A stretch of 64,000 bases of DNA from Acanthornis magna. Taxonomy: Eukaryota; Chordata; Aves; Passeriformes; Acanthizidae. The stretch spans positions 15,371,501 through 15,435,500 of the forward strand of contig JAWUZG010000036.1 of NCBI GenBank assembly GCA_036785705.1, in the 5' to 3' direction. A model generated the notes under the pieces. It was not told where the DNA came from, did no database searches, and saw only the letters and a list, made by a program, of their open reading frames with translations. This document shows, piece after piece, positions 35,801-47,800 of the stretch. The position numbers and the translations under genes are program-made. Each line of letters opens with the position of its first letter. Within the stretch, counting starts at the first letter, position 1.

Positions 35801-38800
35801 GCTTTTTTTTAAACTTAAATCATATTGTGATTTTTTTGCTTGATGCTGGTTACTAAGATTTCTTAGTTTTCCTGTAGAGATTATTATATTGTATTCCTGT
35901 AGAGATTACTGTATTCCTGTAGAGATTACTAACTTGCACTCAGCAGATCAGAGTAACAAGGAACTTAGGTTTTGAATAGATACTCTTTCCCTCTAAATAC
36001 TAAATGTTTTTAGGTTTACTTTCAGTTAAAACATACTAGGAGGCACTGTCTCTGCCATATAAGATAACAATTTCTGTGGGTTTTTTGTACATTATATGTT
36101 TTTGAACATTAGGCTATGTAGCCTAATAACATTTTGTGACACATAGTTTAAAAAGAAACCTGCGTTTTGTGGACTGAGCATGTAATTTACTACTGGTAAC
36201 GCCTTGAGCAGGTAGGCTGGCTCGTTTTTAATATAGAATTCCTATTGTTCTGAACTTCTAAACATTGAGTTAATAAATGCGGTGCTTTTTATTTACCATC
36301 CTGTAAATGTAAGTTATGTTTTTAAAAAGCATAAGGAAAATACTTTAGAGGTATCTTCTCATTTTTCGGATTCTGTTTGCTTTGCTAAATTTGTTCAGTT
36401 CTGAAACAGAAAATTATTAGATCATTTTTGAAGTATATCCATTAGGATTTTTTTCCAAGAATGAAACAGCCTTACTCTGTGAGACTTATAAAGGCTTCCT
36501 GAAATGGTCCAGATTGTTTGCATGTCAGGAGTATCTTCTGAGAACCTAGATAAATCAATCTAAATATATTTGACTGTATTAAATATTAAAAAAACCAAAA
36601 AGGAATGTTATTCGATTGCTTACACTTCAAAAAGATGAGTGTTGCCCATATTGCAGTAACAGCTCTGTTGCATCCTTTCATTCATGTATTTTAACAAGGC
36701 TACTAGGATTCTTTTAGATACAGAAAATATGGCAAGAGGGAGTTATCATCAGTTATACTATCAAATAAATATGATACAAGATGCAGGCTTCAGTTTTGGA
36801 AGAGCAGAAAACCGCAGGACATGTTTCCTCATAACTTCAAAATGTTACATACCTTTTTAATGCAAGAAGGACCATTTGGTCACTTCTTCGTTGCTTGCTT
36901 CTCTGCTATGTCTCTAACTCAAGACAAAACTGAAAAAACAAACTTGTTTTTCTGTAGCAGTGCAATAATTTCAGTACTATATTGTATTGACACAAACCAG
37001 GTGGGATTTTAGATAAGCTTTTTTTTTTTAAATGTGTAAAACTTGTGCTTTAAATAAATGTTGATTATTATGTTTTGTTATGTTTTGTTAAGTTGTTTAA
37101 TATTACTACTGTCAGTTTTGAGAACATGCTGAAAAAAAGCTAATCTGACCTGTTAAGGCAGCTTAATCCATAAGAATAATTTATCTTTACTGCTTTCTTG
37201 TTCTGCTGTTTGATATAACATCATTTTCATCTCCGTGACATAAAATTTATTCAAGGTTGTGCTTTGATTCAGTTGTAATTAAATGGCCCTGCAGTTGATT
37301 TGTATTTCCCTGATGATAAGGAGAACAAAGCTGTAAAAAATGGCTTCCTCTCCTGTTGCTTTGTATTATACTGTGCTTGAGCTGTGGAAGGTAGGTGCAG
37401 CTGTTATTTTTTCTACCTCCCAGTTCTTCAGGTTTTATATAGTAATATACATAATCTTTCTGTCTTTGGTGAGTTAAACTTCATGGTGCCTTAACATCTG
37501 AAGCAAAGTATCTAATGATGTGGTTTTTTAAAACTTAATGTGCAAATTCAGCTTTTTAATTTTTTTTTCCTTGCTTCCCTGGGGAAAAATGTCTTCAAAA
37601 ATAGGGACTATTTTGGAAAAAAATTAAAAATGCTCTATTCTTCATCAAATCTGTATAAGACTTTTTTTTAATCAAGAATCTGCACTTTATTTGCAGCTGA
37701 AATCAGGCTAACAAATCCTTTTTTCTGAGACAGTAACTTGACTAAAAGCTATACCACAGATCATCTCAGCTTTTAATTAATTTAAATTATAGGGGTGGAG
37801 AACAAAACAAAAAGAGACTGTTGCAGCCAAAGTAATCTTTTTTTTTTTTTTTTTTTTAAACGAGTCAAGACTTCAGTAAGTGACTGGGCCTGGAAAGGAA
37901 ATAAAATGTAACTAATTACTTTTGCAGCCTGCCAGAAATTGTCATTCAGAGATTTTATGCAGTGTCATTTCATAAGGACAACTGTTGTGATACTAACTTC
38001 TGTTTTCCAGATTCATGGAGATTATTATGAAATAATGGTAAAACTTAAAAGGTTCATTGTTTCAAACTAGGAAACGTACGCCTGGTGAAGCATAAAGTAT
38101 CCTTGTTTGCAAAAACATTTGCAGACAGTATGGTATTAAGGTGTCATTATATAATACTATGTGGTGAGGCAACATGTGTATACTGTTGTTGGTGGACCTT
38201 GTTTGTATGAAGCTTCGATATTAAAATACTTTTCTTCTGGCATTCTTCATATAGAAGTAGATCTGGCAACAGATCTCTCTCAAGACACAAGGACAGGCGC
38301 AGATCCAGAAGTCCCCTGAAAAAACGGTCTAGATCTACGGAAAGACGGAAATCGAGAAGTCGCTCTCGTTCTCGGTGAGTTCTGTTCCAAAAACTGTTAG
38401 CTCACAATACAGAGTTTTTGAAAAAAATCAAACAAACCTTTTCAGTAACCATAAAGGGTGGAGTCTCATCTGTGGGATAAAAGGACAGAAAGTAAATTTT
38501 AATGTGGAGTATAGTGGCCTTGGCTGGAATAATGATCTTTCTTGTAGCTTGTATGGTGCCTCCAGGGGTTAAATGATCACTCTGAGGCACCTGAACTTTG
38601 ATAGTCTAGTCTCCATTTGTACTAACATCCAAGCTGACGGAAAGGAGGTAGTTTTGTCAGGCTGCAACCAATGGTACCTGTGTACCTTGTGAACCCACAA
38701 AAAATGGATAATGTTTGTTTGATGTGTATCTGTTGAGAAGGTTTAATTCAGACTTGGCCTTGATCCTGTATTTTGAGAACATGTATAAACTTTTTGTGCA

Positions 38801-41800
38801 TGAGCTTTTATCTCATATGTCAAACAGCAGGAACAAATGCATGTGTCTGTTGTATGGCATAATGTATTTCAGGATGTAATACATGTGTATTTTATCTAGT
38901 CTGTTAGTTTTTACATCTGAACATCTAATTATTGAACTGTGAAAATCTAGCAAGATCATAGCGTAATTTTCTGAGGGATGAAGTAGTGAGTAAGCTCAAA
39001 CTAAAAGTGCCTGTGAAAATAGCTTCATGAACAGAAGTCTTGGTATGTTCTTTGTTTCCTTTCTGTAACTCCCCTGTTTCATTTAAAGGGAGATTTGTAC
39101 TTAGGTGGTGCAGCTTCCTCTTGTTCTTTGAGAAGTTTTGTGGGAAAGAGAGCTGCAGATATGTGGACCCCTGTAGAAACAAGTCTGTGTAGCCAACTGG
39201 GTTTTATTGATGGATCCTTTTGATTATGTGCTCCTGTTGTCTGAGCTTCTTGAGACAACTGCTCACTGGAAGGGGCAAATCCTGTGAAATCTCTGTGATA
39301 AATTAGCTAGAAGGCATTTCTTGGGAGGTTGTAAGAGTGGTGTTGTGGGGACTGTATGCTGTTTCATCTTCATGATGTTACATTCCTTCTCTGAGACTCC
39401 TAACGAAGTATTTGACAGAACCTGATGGGAATCAAAGTTGTCAGGTCACAGAGCACACAACACTCTGCTGTTTATTTGCAGCTGAGAAGATACAGCCAAA
39501 CACTTCCTCAGTTTGAGGAAGGTTTGATTGCTTAGGATCTTTCATGTGTGAAGGAGTCTCTTTAAGAATCTGTAAAAATCTACAGTAGGTACCAATACCA
39601 GTAGACACAGAAACTTCTGTAAGTCTGGTTCTCCTTGACACAAAAAGGCCTGCTGATCAGTTTCTCCTCTTGTCCTTTTTCCTGTTTCTCTGTACCATTG
39701 TTCTTTTGTGGTGTGTCTCTCTGCTAGAGAGGAAAGAAGGAGTCTTGCATTTTCAAATAGTCCTGTACTAAAATGTAATCTTCCAGCCAAAGTTGTGAGC
39801 TAGTTAGTTTTTGTTTGACTTCATGACTTGAACATCAGATGGAATTTTCCTCACTGTTCTTTTTATAAACATGTATCATACTTCCTGTCCCAAAGAAGCT
39901 GTTTTCCTTTCTTCTGATTTTACTGTAATAGCTATTTTTTAATAGTTTTCAAATTCCTAATGACATTACAGATGGTTAAATTGTTTTGACTGAGTTTTGA
40001 TCTTAGATTTGCCCCTTAAGGGAATCTGGTGACATTTTATCCATGCTTTCTTTTGATTTCTATGTATTAAGTGTTGTTGGACTTCCAATCAGTTCAAGGA
40101 TATCTGAGAGAAAACTCTAGAATATAAAGACTTCTGTCAGTCAGCTGTCATTACTTAATTGGCAGTGATTAATCTGAAAGCCATTTTATGTGGATACACT
40201 TTAAGTAAAGAGTGGATATAGAGATGGTAGAGTTTGTCTTACTGCTGACAAAATATAGAAAATTTATATATATATAATTACACAACTGTGAGGTGGAGAG
40301 ATACATTCTCTCTAAGCATAGTAGCATCACCTGGAAGATAGTGGTTTGATTTGGTTTTGGCTTCCCCTTCTCCAGTTTGGTTTCCAAATTTTTCCTAGCT
40401 GTATATAGCTATATATTTCCTAGCTATGTATAGTTTTCCCTCATTGTGAACAGGGGTGAAAAATTGAATAGTAACTATTTTTCAACAGAGATGCACACTT
40501 TATCTTGATGTATACTAAAAAGTTAGTTGTAATATTAATTGGAAAGTTCAAAGATGAATTAATGGGTTTGTGTTTGGCTTTTCACAGGGACAAGAAAAGA
40601 GACAAAGAAAAGATCAAGGAAAAAGAAAAGGCCAAAGAAAAAGAGAAAGACAGAGACCGAGACAAGGAGAAGGATAGGGACCGAGACAAAGACAGGGAAA
40701 GAGAGCGGGATAAAGAGAGAAATAGGGAGAAGGACAAGGAGAGAGATAAAGAGCGAAGCAAAGATAGAGAGAGAGCCCGAGACAAAGACAGAGACAAGGA
40801 TAAGGACAAGGATAGGGACAGAGACAAGGACAGGGAAAAGGAAAAAGACAAGGATAAGGAAAAAGACAAGGAAGAGGTAGATCAGAATAAAGAAAAAGAA
40901 GATGCTGAGAAAGAAGGAGAGAAGGACAGAGAGAAGATTAAGGACAAGGAGGGTGATAAGGACAAAGGAGGGGACAAAGAAAAGGACAGAGACAAAGAAA
41001 AGGAGAAAGATGGGGATAAGGAGAAGGAGCGAGAAAAAGAGAGAGATGATAAAAAGAAGAAAGATAAGAGATCCAGAACACCCCCAAGAAGCTATAGCTC
41101 TTCAAGAAGATCTCGTAGCTCCAGCAGGTTTGTTTAGAATTTTTCATGCTTTTTTTTGACTTGTCAGTTCAGTGAGGTACCATCCTAATTTTTATGTATC
41201 AATATCACCATGTCTCTTACTATATAAATTTGTATTATTTCTGTTTTGTAGATTTTCATTTAAGGTAGCATCTATTATAAAAAACTCTGTTGATGCCTGA
41301 TGGAACACAGTTTCTTGTTGGGCTGCTGGTGATTGACTTTCATGTAACCATATAATAGAAACCTTGAGGACAGTAATCAGATTATTTTTGTGCCATTTCT
41401 GTGTGTTGCAAACAGTGAAAAGTTCTGACCAACATCACACATATGATCTTTGCCCTGATGAAAGTTTGAATCATTGTTACATAGTTCTTTCATTACTTAT
41501 CTACCCCAGCATTTTGGTCTGTAGGTCTTAGAAACAGTTGTTTGGTAGTACTTGCCACTTTTTGTCTGGATGGCTGAAATGCATGTCACTTCGCTGGCTA
41601 GCCTTGCACAAGGTGAATATATCTCAGTTGGAAGAGATGGATACCTTGTTTAACTACTAGGCCAGGTATAAGTTGAAAGTAACACTTTAACACTGCTGAC
41701 AGTGAGCAGGAAAACAGTAAAGTTAATATAGGTGTTGGTTTTGCCTCTGAGGGCAGCTTAATTGGCAGGAAGTCTGGATCAATCCAGTGCAGCAGAAGGA

Positions 41801-44800
41801 GGTTGTGAGACAATCAATCTCTGTAAGCAGTTAAACTCAGGCATTTTCTAAAAGAATTGCAGCTAAGTTAAGTTCAGAAACATTGGTGGGTAAGGTCCTT
41901 TCCATTACATCAGGAATTAGGGAGTTCAGTAATATGGGATCAGATTTAAATACCAAATTATATCTGTAACCTTGAGATAATGAAATGCTGAACAAATTGG
42001 ACAAGTTCTACCTGTTATAATAATTTTACTAGACAAAAGCAGAATGCCTCTAGTCCTCAAAATTCATCAGTTCAGGGTTCACAGAAGGCAAAGAAGGGCG
42101 TAATGGTTTCTGAGCACTGTGTTTATGTTACGAGGTTTATGAGCAAAATATTGTTTCTTCTTCAAGTGTATACAACTTCCTGTTTTAATGAGTGGAAGAC
42201 CCACAGAGAGATACTTCTATCAGCTTTGAAACCTTATTTTCTGTCTGTAGGTCTCAGGAGTGTTGAATTAGATAAGTGGAGAAGAATACTTCAGAGTTTC
42301 ACAACATGTAGCTTATATAGGAACTGCGGTGAAAAACCAGGTTCCAATGGCCAAATAGCAAGTATAGTTAGCTGGATGTTACCAAAAGCTCATACTCTAG
42401 TTTGCAACAATTTTGCTCCCCCTAAGGAATCTTATTAATTAAGAAAGTGCAGTTGAAAGACTCCAATGTCACATACTTGAACAAAGAATTCTAGTGAAAA
42501 TTGGTGCATCTCTTCTAGTGGAGTCAAAGTACAGAACTGTACTTTGATATGATACAGATGTTGTTAAACAAAGGCAGTGTTCTTTTGAAGATGGAAGATG
42601 ACATTATGGATTTATAATTTTTTTCTCGGATACAACATTATCCTTAGAGCATCAATGCAAAGGCCACTACAGGTGAATGTTATTATCAGGGGCTTAGTGG
42701 GATAGAGTGCAGCCTCAGCAGCATTGCAGAAAATGGAGAGCCAGCTGTGGGGAGAGGCTGCTCTGCCATTTAGAGAAACCTCAGCAGGTCAGAGAAGTGG
42801 ACTGATGGTCATCTTATGGAGCTGAACAAAGAGAAAGGACAAATCCTACGCCTGGGCAGGAATAATCCCATTGCACCAGCATAGCATGGGGATTGACTGG
42901 CTGGAAGGCTGGCTGGTAGGTCCTTGCAGCCAAGGACAGCAGTGTTGTGAGTAGGGCAAGAAATATAATTATTTCCCTCTTCTTCTGATGAGGACATATA
43001 TAGAATCCTGTTCTGGGCCTCTCATTACGAGAGACATGCAGATATACTGGAGTGAGTCCAGTGGAGGGCCACAAAGCTCATAAAGGGCTTGGAGCATCTG
43101 TCATACAAGGGGATACTGAGAAATCTGAGATTGTTTAGCCTGGAAAAGAGAAGGCTGAGGAGCATCTTACCGATATGTATGAATATCTGATAAGAGCATG
43201 AAGAAGACAGAGCCATTCAAGGCCTGTGGCAATTAAGAGGCGACAGGCACATGTTGACATATGGGAGATAAAGTCTCTTTTCTAATGTTGAAACTGTGGT
43301 TTTGCTGAGCAGACTGGAAGCAGTTACCCCAAGGGATTGTTTCCTCCATTCATGGAGATAATAATAAAAATCTGACTGGATATGGCCCTGAATAACCTAC
43401 TCTGATAAAGTTAAACCACTCTTGTAAGGTGGGGAAGGGATACGTTGGACTAAGTGATCTTCAGATGGTTCTTCCAACCTGAGTAATGCCATTGTTCTCT
43501 GAAAAGTAATTATGAACAGGTTGGGTTACAGTCACAGCTTGCTTTTAGGGGTCTCTCTTTGGTGATGGACATTGCATAGTTGAAATGGTTGCAGACATTT
43601 CTGGTGAAGATTATTCAACAGATAGGTATTTCAGTTGCCTGGATTTACAGTACAGCAGTTACTGCTGATCATTTGCCTGATGAGTGTAAAATACTGGGCA
43701 AATCATCATCTTTTTGGAGAAGCGGTGAAGGTGGAATAGGACATACAGGACCTTCTAAGAATTATATGGCAACTGCCTTTGCTTTGCTGACAGAGAGCAT
43801 GCAAGTACTGGAAATAAGGTGGTTGTTTTTGATTCCTAGCTGAAAGAAGAGACAAACCAGGGAAAGAGGAATCAGTTGGAAAAGGAGCTGTCTTACAGGC
43901 TAGCAGAGCCAATAGCACCAGACGGGTGCAGAATGTTATTTCTGTGTATACTTAAGAGACACGGGATCACTATTGAAGTATTCAGACTTGTTTTTTCTTA
44001 AATTTTGCTTTGTTAGTGTTGTGTAAGACAGTTAATGAAATAGGTGCACAAAATCTTTGTATGGACAAACATAATAGAGATGGGAAGAAGTGCTGCGAGA
44101 CACTGTTTTTCAACTTGAAATAAAAAAAGTGGAAACTGAAAATGAGATTTCATGGATAAGCAGCTTCTAGTTTGAAAACAGTTGCTAAAGCACTTGGTTT
44201 GTAGGTATGTGTGCTGGACAGTAAAATAGAGTGGGAATGCACTCAATGTAGCTGAAGTAACAGCACTTGAGAGAGAATAATCAATTTCCAGTATCCTCAT
44301 TTGAAAAAAGGTGATGATAAATGTGGAGATGTTAGAAATAAAATGCATATCAACTAGTGATTAGTGATTGTGTTATTTAATCCATGATTTTGAGGCCATT
44401 TTATATTTCTGTTTATCAAAGATAAATCAAAAGCTTTCTGAACAAAATAGGAGGTCCCTGTCTTGGTTTTGACTGGAAGAGTTAATTTTCTTCTTAGCAG
44501 CTGGTACAGTGCTGGAATTTTCCTTTTTCTCCTGATTATTCTTCTCCCCAGTGGGGTTGGGGGTATGGAGGTTGAAGGGGCAAAGGGGGGTAAAGAAGGC
44601 AGGGCGTGAGCAAATGCCACCATGACAGCTCTCTTTTGACTTCCTTTGTTTCCTCACCCATCCCTTCCTTGTTCATCCTTGTCATGCTCTTCCAGGCTCT
44701 GTGTTTTGAGAGCTGAGGAAAGAACACATTAGTAGTTGAAACAAAATATAGTAATTGTAATGGAAAGGACAGTTAGAGAGGAATGAAGCCCAAGAGAAAC

Positions 44801-47800
44801 AAATGATGCACCACACAATCGCTTACCCCTCAGTGACTGATGCCCAGCCCATCTGATACGGCAGTCTGCAGCTCCCAGCCGACTCCCTGCCTATAGTGTG
44901 CAATATCCTTTTGGCCAGTTTGGGTCAGCTCTCCTGGCCATGCTCCCTCCTGGTGTCTTGTGCACCTGCTTCCTGGCAGAGCAGGGGAAACAAAAGTCCT
45001 TGATGTAGGGTAAGTAACAAGGAAAATATCAGTGTATTATTAATATTATTCTCATACTGAATCCAAAACAGCACTGTACTGGTTACTAGAAAGAAAATTG
45101 TCCTAGCCAAAACCAGGATGGTCACAGTGGACGATATTGTCAGAATATCAATCCATACAGTGATACTGGCTATAATTTGTCCTTTGTAATTTATCTAATA
45201 GGAGTTGTTTTCTTGGTGTTTCTAAATATTGAAGATTTAACAATCACAAATTGCAAAAGCTGTTATCCATAAATGTAGCTTTTGTGCCATGTGTAGAAGT
45301 TAGTTTTAAACTTCCCTATTTCTCTTTGATCTTCCAATCTGCTTTTCCTAATAAATGAAGAGTTGATAGTAAAAAATCATCTTATTTTGACAGATGGGTT
45401 CTCTGTTTTTATTGAATAAAGTTTTACTGGCTCAGTTTTTGTTTTAATACAGTGTGTGCCTCATTGTAAATGACTAGTTATTTCATGTTTTCTTTTCAAG
45501 GTCAGACTCCATAATGGCAACTTCAGCAAGCTTTGTATAGCTATGTAAAACAGCTGCTTTGTAAAACACTGCAAGTTTTCCCTTGTGTTACAGAATTATG
45601 ACATTCTGTTTGCTAAGCAAGGACCACTAGAAAAACAATAAATGTTCTGACTTTGACAACAGCTTGGGCCTCTTTTTGCACTGTTGTCTTCTAAACCAAC
45701 TAATTCTAGCTCATGTATTCAAGAATTAAATTTCAGTCAGGTTAAACTGAAGTCACAGTGATCTTCAGGTTGTGATGTTACTTGTTGAAGCTCATATTGC
45801 CTTTCCCACTAAACTGAAGCATTCAAAATTTTTCTTAGTTTGTACAGTTCATATTTTGTTGGTAATAGAGACTGTTAAATTCAGTGGACGTGTTAGATCA
45901 TTTTAAGAGCTTTCTCTTCTTATCTCCTTTCTGAGTTTATTATTTTTGGGTTTTGATGATTTTGAATTTCTTGGTCCTGTAGAGAAAGGCGTAAAAGGAA
46001 GAGTAGAAGTCTCTCCAAGTCTCCTAAAACATCAAAAACAGCAAAAAGAAAGTCTTCACGAACTCCTTCTCCAAGAAGGTCAGTTTGATGTAAACAGAAG
46101 TTAATGATCAGTAAAGAAGGAAGGATTTATATAGTATTTTCATTGTTTTACTGCCTTTGTGCTAATGGTCTCAGATGAATTCAGTTGGTCAGTATGATTC
46201 AGTTTTAAATTAAACTAAATAAAAACTTTTACAGATTTGAGTTCTGGTATTCCAATGACATAGGTTCAAATCAATCAGCATTGCAAATTGCTTCAAATCA
46301 ATAAAATACCTTCATCTAATACAGATTAATTTGCTTTTTGCTTTGCAAATACAGTGTGTAGTGATCATATGCACTATTTAACTCTCTTCAGTAAAAAAAA
46401 TCCCATTATCTTTACAAAGGGTTTTTTTGTTAAATCTTGGGAGCTTTTTGAAAATCTGCACTGGGAGTTTAGTTTGCTGTCAAATTGTTTGAAGTTTGTT
46501 GTAGTTGGATGAAATCCTAATTTGAATAAATAATTTCTGAAACAGAAACAAGAAAGAAAAAAAAAGAGAAAGAGATACAAATAATGAAAGAAGAGAAAGA
46601 GAACGCTCCACTTCAAAGAAAAAGAGTAGTAAAGAAAAAGAGGGAAAGGAGAAGTCTGAAAAAAGCAGCACTACTTTGAAGGTAAGTTTGTGTGACCATG
46701 TGATCAACAGAGTGAAGTGGTAGTGAAGCCATTATTGAAATTCTCTCTCTACTTTTTCTTTCATTTATTCCTCCCTTCTTCCTATTTTCCGCGCCAAATT
46801 ACTGCCATTTGGGTTTAGTATTTGCTGGTTGGAGTTAGTAGGTGTGTTTAAGTCACAGTATTTGAACTTTGGATGATCTGTAGGAGTTTTTGTGATTAGG
46901 TTACAGAAACACTTTTTTTCGCTTTCCTGTTCTGTGCCCCACTGTAGAATTTAGCTGGCTGGCTACTTTAGGAGAGGACAGACCATGTCACTAAGAAGCA
47001 GTGTTCAGGGGTGGCGTGACTGTCGAACCAAAAAGATTACTTTCTAAATAAACTCCCGCTGTGCAGTTCAACTTCTCCCTCATTGATTTGGTTTGTATAT
47101 TGGATTATGTAGGAATAAAGTGGAGCAGTTGTGAAGGAGTGGTATGGTATTTTCCCCTGCAAAATAGAAGGCACTGCAATTAAAAAAAGAAACATTCGAA
47201 TTGTTTAGTCTTAGAATTTGAATAGCAGCACACCTTTAAAGACTGGTTTGTTGTGCTCAGAATTATTCAACTGTTGCAAAACAGTTGGCTTAGGTGACTG
47301 TTCAAACGCTTAAGTATCTTACCCAAGAACTCTCTTAAAATGCATCAGATACTTGACAAAAAATGAGAAAGAAAACATTTAGTCATGTTCTATTTAAAAA
47401 ATGTGGGTGAAATCTTAATTTCTTGAGCTGTTTCTCATACGTTTTGTGATGCTGCTTGTTCTGTTTTGTCTGAATATAGTTAATAAAGACAGATCACTTT
47501 ATGGCATAATTTCTTGGGTGATGGGTTGCTACCAGTGTCTAATTTCAGCCAATTGAAAAGAAAGCTTATTAAAAAAAGCAAAGAAAGGCGGGAAGGGGGA
47601 AGAGGCAAAGAAGCTCACACTGCTATTCTAAAATTTGCAGAGACAAGATAAATATGTAAAAATTGAAACGGTAAAATTACTGAGGATTGGTTGGAAGTCA
47701 TAGCCTGTAATGCTAAGAATATTATTTTGTTGTTAAATAATTTTATCTTTGGTAGGACAAAGATAATAAAGAAGATCAAACTTCGGAAACTGACAAGGAA

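Larger units (their letters stand above)
41128..45982 (+). other. SREK1: SREK1 intron 9
   Basis: 4,855 bases. It contains a decayed CR1 (about 42690-43500), an LTR-like element (44459-45120), and a short perfect inverted repeat (42524-42547). Otherwise AT-rich. The acceptor is GGTCCTGTAG. Confidence 0.75.

Noticed and set aside
40582..40869. Minus-strand frame of Ser/Leu/Phe repeats
   Set aside because: It is the antisense shadow of the GA-rich coding strand of SREK1 exon 9.
46240..46300. Word resembling a tRNA T-loop (GGTTCAAATC)
   Set aside because: No matching acceptor stem, anticodon arm or A box at the right distance.
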